Origin: Chitinophaga sp. sic0106
Lineage (GTDB): Bacteria; Bacteroidota; Bacteroidia; Chitinophagales; Chitinophagaceae
Length of the DNA stretch: 64,000 nucleotides
NCBI RefSeq assembly: GCF_019219075.1
Contig: NZ_JAHUWJ010000017.1
Location: 62,001 to 126,000, forward strand
Direction: 5' to 3'
The notes below the pieces were generated by a model. That model worked only from the letters and a program-made list of their open reading frames with translations, had not been told where the DNA came from and did no database searches. Position 1 is the stretch's first letter. Every line of letters begins with the position of its first letter. Below, piece after piece: positions 62,655 to 64,000 of the stretch. The position numbers and the translations under genes were made by a program.

Positions 62655-63080
62655 TCATTGAGCCCTGTCTTTCCTTTCCAATCTTCGTCTATGCAGCTCA
62701 ATTATGATACTAGTGATTATCAAGCTTAATAGTGTTATAATATGAATCAGCTTGTTATTTTCATTCACAGCAGATCTTTCTTTTGTCCCGAACAGCTCCA
62801 ATGTTAAAAAATCGCGATCAGCCCAAAATGAAAGGAGATTGATTATTAAGAGGCATATCAATCCATCAATGATAAATTTCAAAATAAGGCCGATGGAAAA
62901 TCTCTTAGCAAATAGTTGTACTATTGGATATAAGAATAGCCCTAGACTTAAGCCTTCAATATAAAACCACAATAAATACGAAAATATCTCTGTTGAATAG
63001 TAATGAAAAAACCTGAGTACCATTAATACCGATAGGCAGCACACATTAAAAAACAAGATAAATATTATGGAATTTTTCAT
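62655..63080 (-). CDS. Small four-helix membrane protein, unknown
   Basis: 141 aa. Four hydrophobic spans (about 3-22, 33-55, 66-86 and 110-127) and a basic C-terminus (HRRRLERKDR). No conserved catalytic residues seen. It is AT-rich compared with the rest of the window and lies in a minus-strand series with the next gene (46 bp gap). It could be an immunity or accessory membrane protein for the gene at the window edge; this is inference from position and size only. Confidence 0.7.
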   Translation of the reverse strand: MKNSIIFILFFNVCCLSVLMVLRFFHYYSTEIFSYLLWFYIEGLSLGLFLYPIVQLFAKRFSIGLILKFIIDGLICLLIINLLSFWADRDFLTLELFGTKERSAVNENNKLIHIITLLSLIITSIIIELHRRRLERKDRAQ

Positions 63081-63126
63081 TTTTAGTAATCACAAATTCT
63101 GTTTCTTCCGATATTCACAAGTGATG

Positions 63127-63549
63127 TTATTGAGTTACCAAAAATCGCAACACTTTCTTTTTCAAAAACTGAAAAAGAAAAAGTAGAAAAATATTTTCAG
63201 TTGCACTTAGTAGCGCAACTGCTTCCGGCTGATAGTGGTAATTGTTAAAGAAAACAATAATCATGATACTTAGAAAGTAAATTAAAACATCTAGAACACC
63301 TCCCAGGGTCCATAATATTTTAGAATTCGTACCAATGGAATGTGTAACCCAACAGGCACATATAGAATAAATTAATGGCCACATTTGCATGGACATCCAA
63401 CCCATTGTTGTTAGATTGTCCTGATACCTAATTCTAGAAAATTCACTCAAGATGATAAAAGTCAACCTAAATCGTAAAAAGCTAATAACGATGCATACCA
63501 ATAGCACGTAGACTAAAATCCTTAACATACTAACTATTCTCAATTTCAT
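63127..63549 (-). CDS. Second small four-helix membrane protein, unknown
   Basis: 140 aa. Four hydrophobic spans (about 9-33, 54-70, 81-103 and 112-128) and a basic end (FLKKKVLRFL). Its size and layout parallel the downstream protein, but sequence similarity between the two is not evident by eye. Its start is two bases after the stop codon of the gene at the window edge, so the two are translationally coupled. The region is AT-rich. Confidence 0.7.
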   Translation of the reverse strand: MKLRIVSMLRILVYVLLVCIVISFLRFRLTFIILSEFSRIRYQDNLTTMGWMSMQMWPLIYSICACWVTHSIGTNSKILWTLGGVLDVLIYFLSIMIIVFFNNYHYQPEAVALLSATENIFLLFLFQFLKKKVLRFLVTQ

Positions 63550-63550
63550 A

Positions 63551-64000
63551 TCATTTTATTTTTCCGAAATCTATTTTTGGTAATGCCGGCAAACTGCTAT
63601 TAATTAGATTTGGCGAAATAGCATAATTGACAACTCTTGTAAACAATATGCGATTAGTAGCTGTATTTACAACTCTTTCAATTCTTTTATATCCAACCTG
63701 TACATCTATCTTTTCTGATCCGTAGTAATCCACTGCTTCTAATTTTCCAGTTAGACCATTAAATTGGGTAACACCATACCATGCCTCTGCTTCAACATAA
63801 GTCCCTATTTCTTCGTACGATACTCCTAAGTCTGATAGTGTAGATAAACCAACGCCAACACCTATAGATGCCGTAAGGTCACCTGCAATACTGCCCGCTT
63901 CACTCACGTAGCCTAATCCTTGCATAAAATTCACAAAATACTCTGCACCTCTACCTGCTGCAGTTCCTATGGTTGCCTGTAATAACTTACTAGCCCAGTA
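63551..64000 (-). CDS. 3' end of a larger unknown gene, possibly Rhs-like or polymorphic toxin
   Basis: The minus frame is open from the window edge (64000) to a stop at 63551-63553; 149 residues are visible and the start is outside. A GTG at 63934 is internal. The visible part begins with a Gly/Ala-rich segment (LLQATIGTAAGRGAEYF, SIAGDLTASIGVGVG), as often seen before the C-terminal domain of exported repeat proteins. It continues with a mixed alpha/beta domain of about 95 residues. No catalytic motif is recognised. The tight coupling to a small membrane protein resembles toxin-immunity order, but no toxin fold is proven. Confidence 0.7.
   Translation of the reverse strand, partial: YWASKLLQATIGTAAGRGAEYFVNFMQGLGYVSEAGSIAGDLTASIGVGVGLSTLSDLGVSYEEIGTYVEAEAWYGVTQFNGLTGKLEAVDYYGSEKIDVQVGYKRIERVVNTATNRILFTRVVNYAISPNLINSSLPALPKIDFGKIK

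Overview
The window reads as chromosome of a Bacteroidota bacterium, most likely Chitinophagaceae and close to Chitinophaga. This is an inference from gene content and from promoter style. Several promoters have the Bacteroidota arrangement of TTG about 19-20 bases upstream of TAnnTTTG, and Shine-Dalgarno sequences are mostly absent. The gene set also fits: a three-gene succinate dehydrogenase (cytochrome b, flavoprotein, iron-sulfur), a BlaI/M56-TonB pair, many signal-peptide proteins of unknown function, and a one-chain glycine decarboxylase. Most of the window is housekeeping chromosome with short convergent or divergent operons. I see no tRNA, rRNA, CRISPR array, transposase or prophage.

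Layout. 1-3.3 kb: end of an RND-type outer-membrane efflux gene, an esterase, and a glycosyltransferase-methyltransferase pair. 3.4-9.4 kb: a secreted coiled-coil protein, oxyR, an M48 lipoprotein protease, plsY, prmA and a small secreted protein. 9.6-13.3 kb: rpsO-pnp and an FtsE-like ATPase. 13.4-15.6 kb: a BlaI repressor with an M56 sensor protease carrying two TonB C-terminal domains, preceded by three evenly spaced operators. 15.6-25.6 kb: purM, ribF, holA with a 3'-5' exonuclease, a coiled-coil membrane protein, a stand-alone response regulator, an ABC-F ATPase, carbonic anhydrase and murI. 26-35.8 kb: oligopeptidase B, a Tat-exported Gfo/Idh oxidoreductase, sdhCAB, an unknown protein, and murQ with an amino-sugar kinase. 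35.9-40.5 kb: two convergent S41 C-terminal processing proteases separated by a 64-bp tandem repeat array. 40.7-53.4 kb: PQQ-type sugar dehydrogenase, two MFS transporters, a YkgJ-type cysteine-cluster protein, gcvP, an AraC regulator, a membrane-fused patatin and a nucleotide pyrophosphatase/phosphodiesterase. 53.6-62.4 kb: small unknown membrane or secreted proteins, a YjbR protein, a CocE-type hydrolase, a PagL-like deacylase, an FKBP isomerase, hmp with an NsrR-like regulator, and a lipoprotein. 62.4-64 kb: AT-rich, with two small four-helix membrane proteins downstream of the 3' end of a larger unknown gene that runs off the window.

How the genes work together. The hmp/Rrf2 pair forms a nitric-oxide detoxification module, and both promoters carry a near-identical 23-bp dyad. 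The blaI/M56 pair looks like a self-repressing sensor circuit. murQ, the kinase and murI belong to peptidoglycan recycling and synthesis.

The most unusual non-coding content is a set of intergenic hairpin elements at 4.8, 6.0, 17.95, 37.6, 38.3, 43.3 and 51.9 kb, many capped by GAA or GCA triloops, together with the 64-bp array. No single clearly new multi-gene system is visible. The best candidates for something undescribed are the 64-bp array, the hairpin elements, the shared NO-regulon operator, and the possible toxin-immunity cluster at the right edge.
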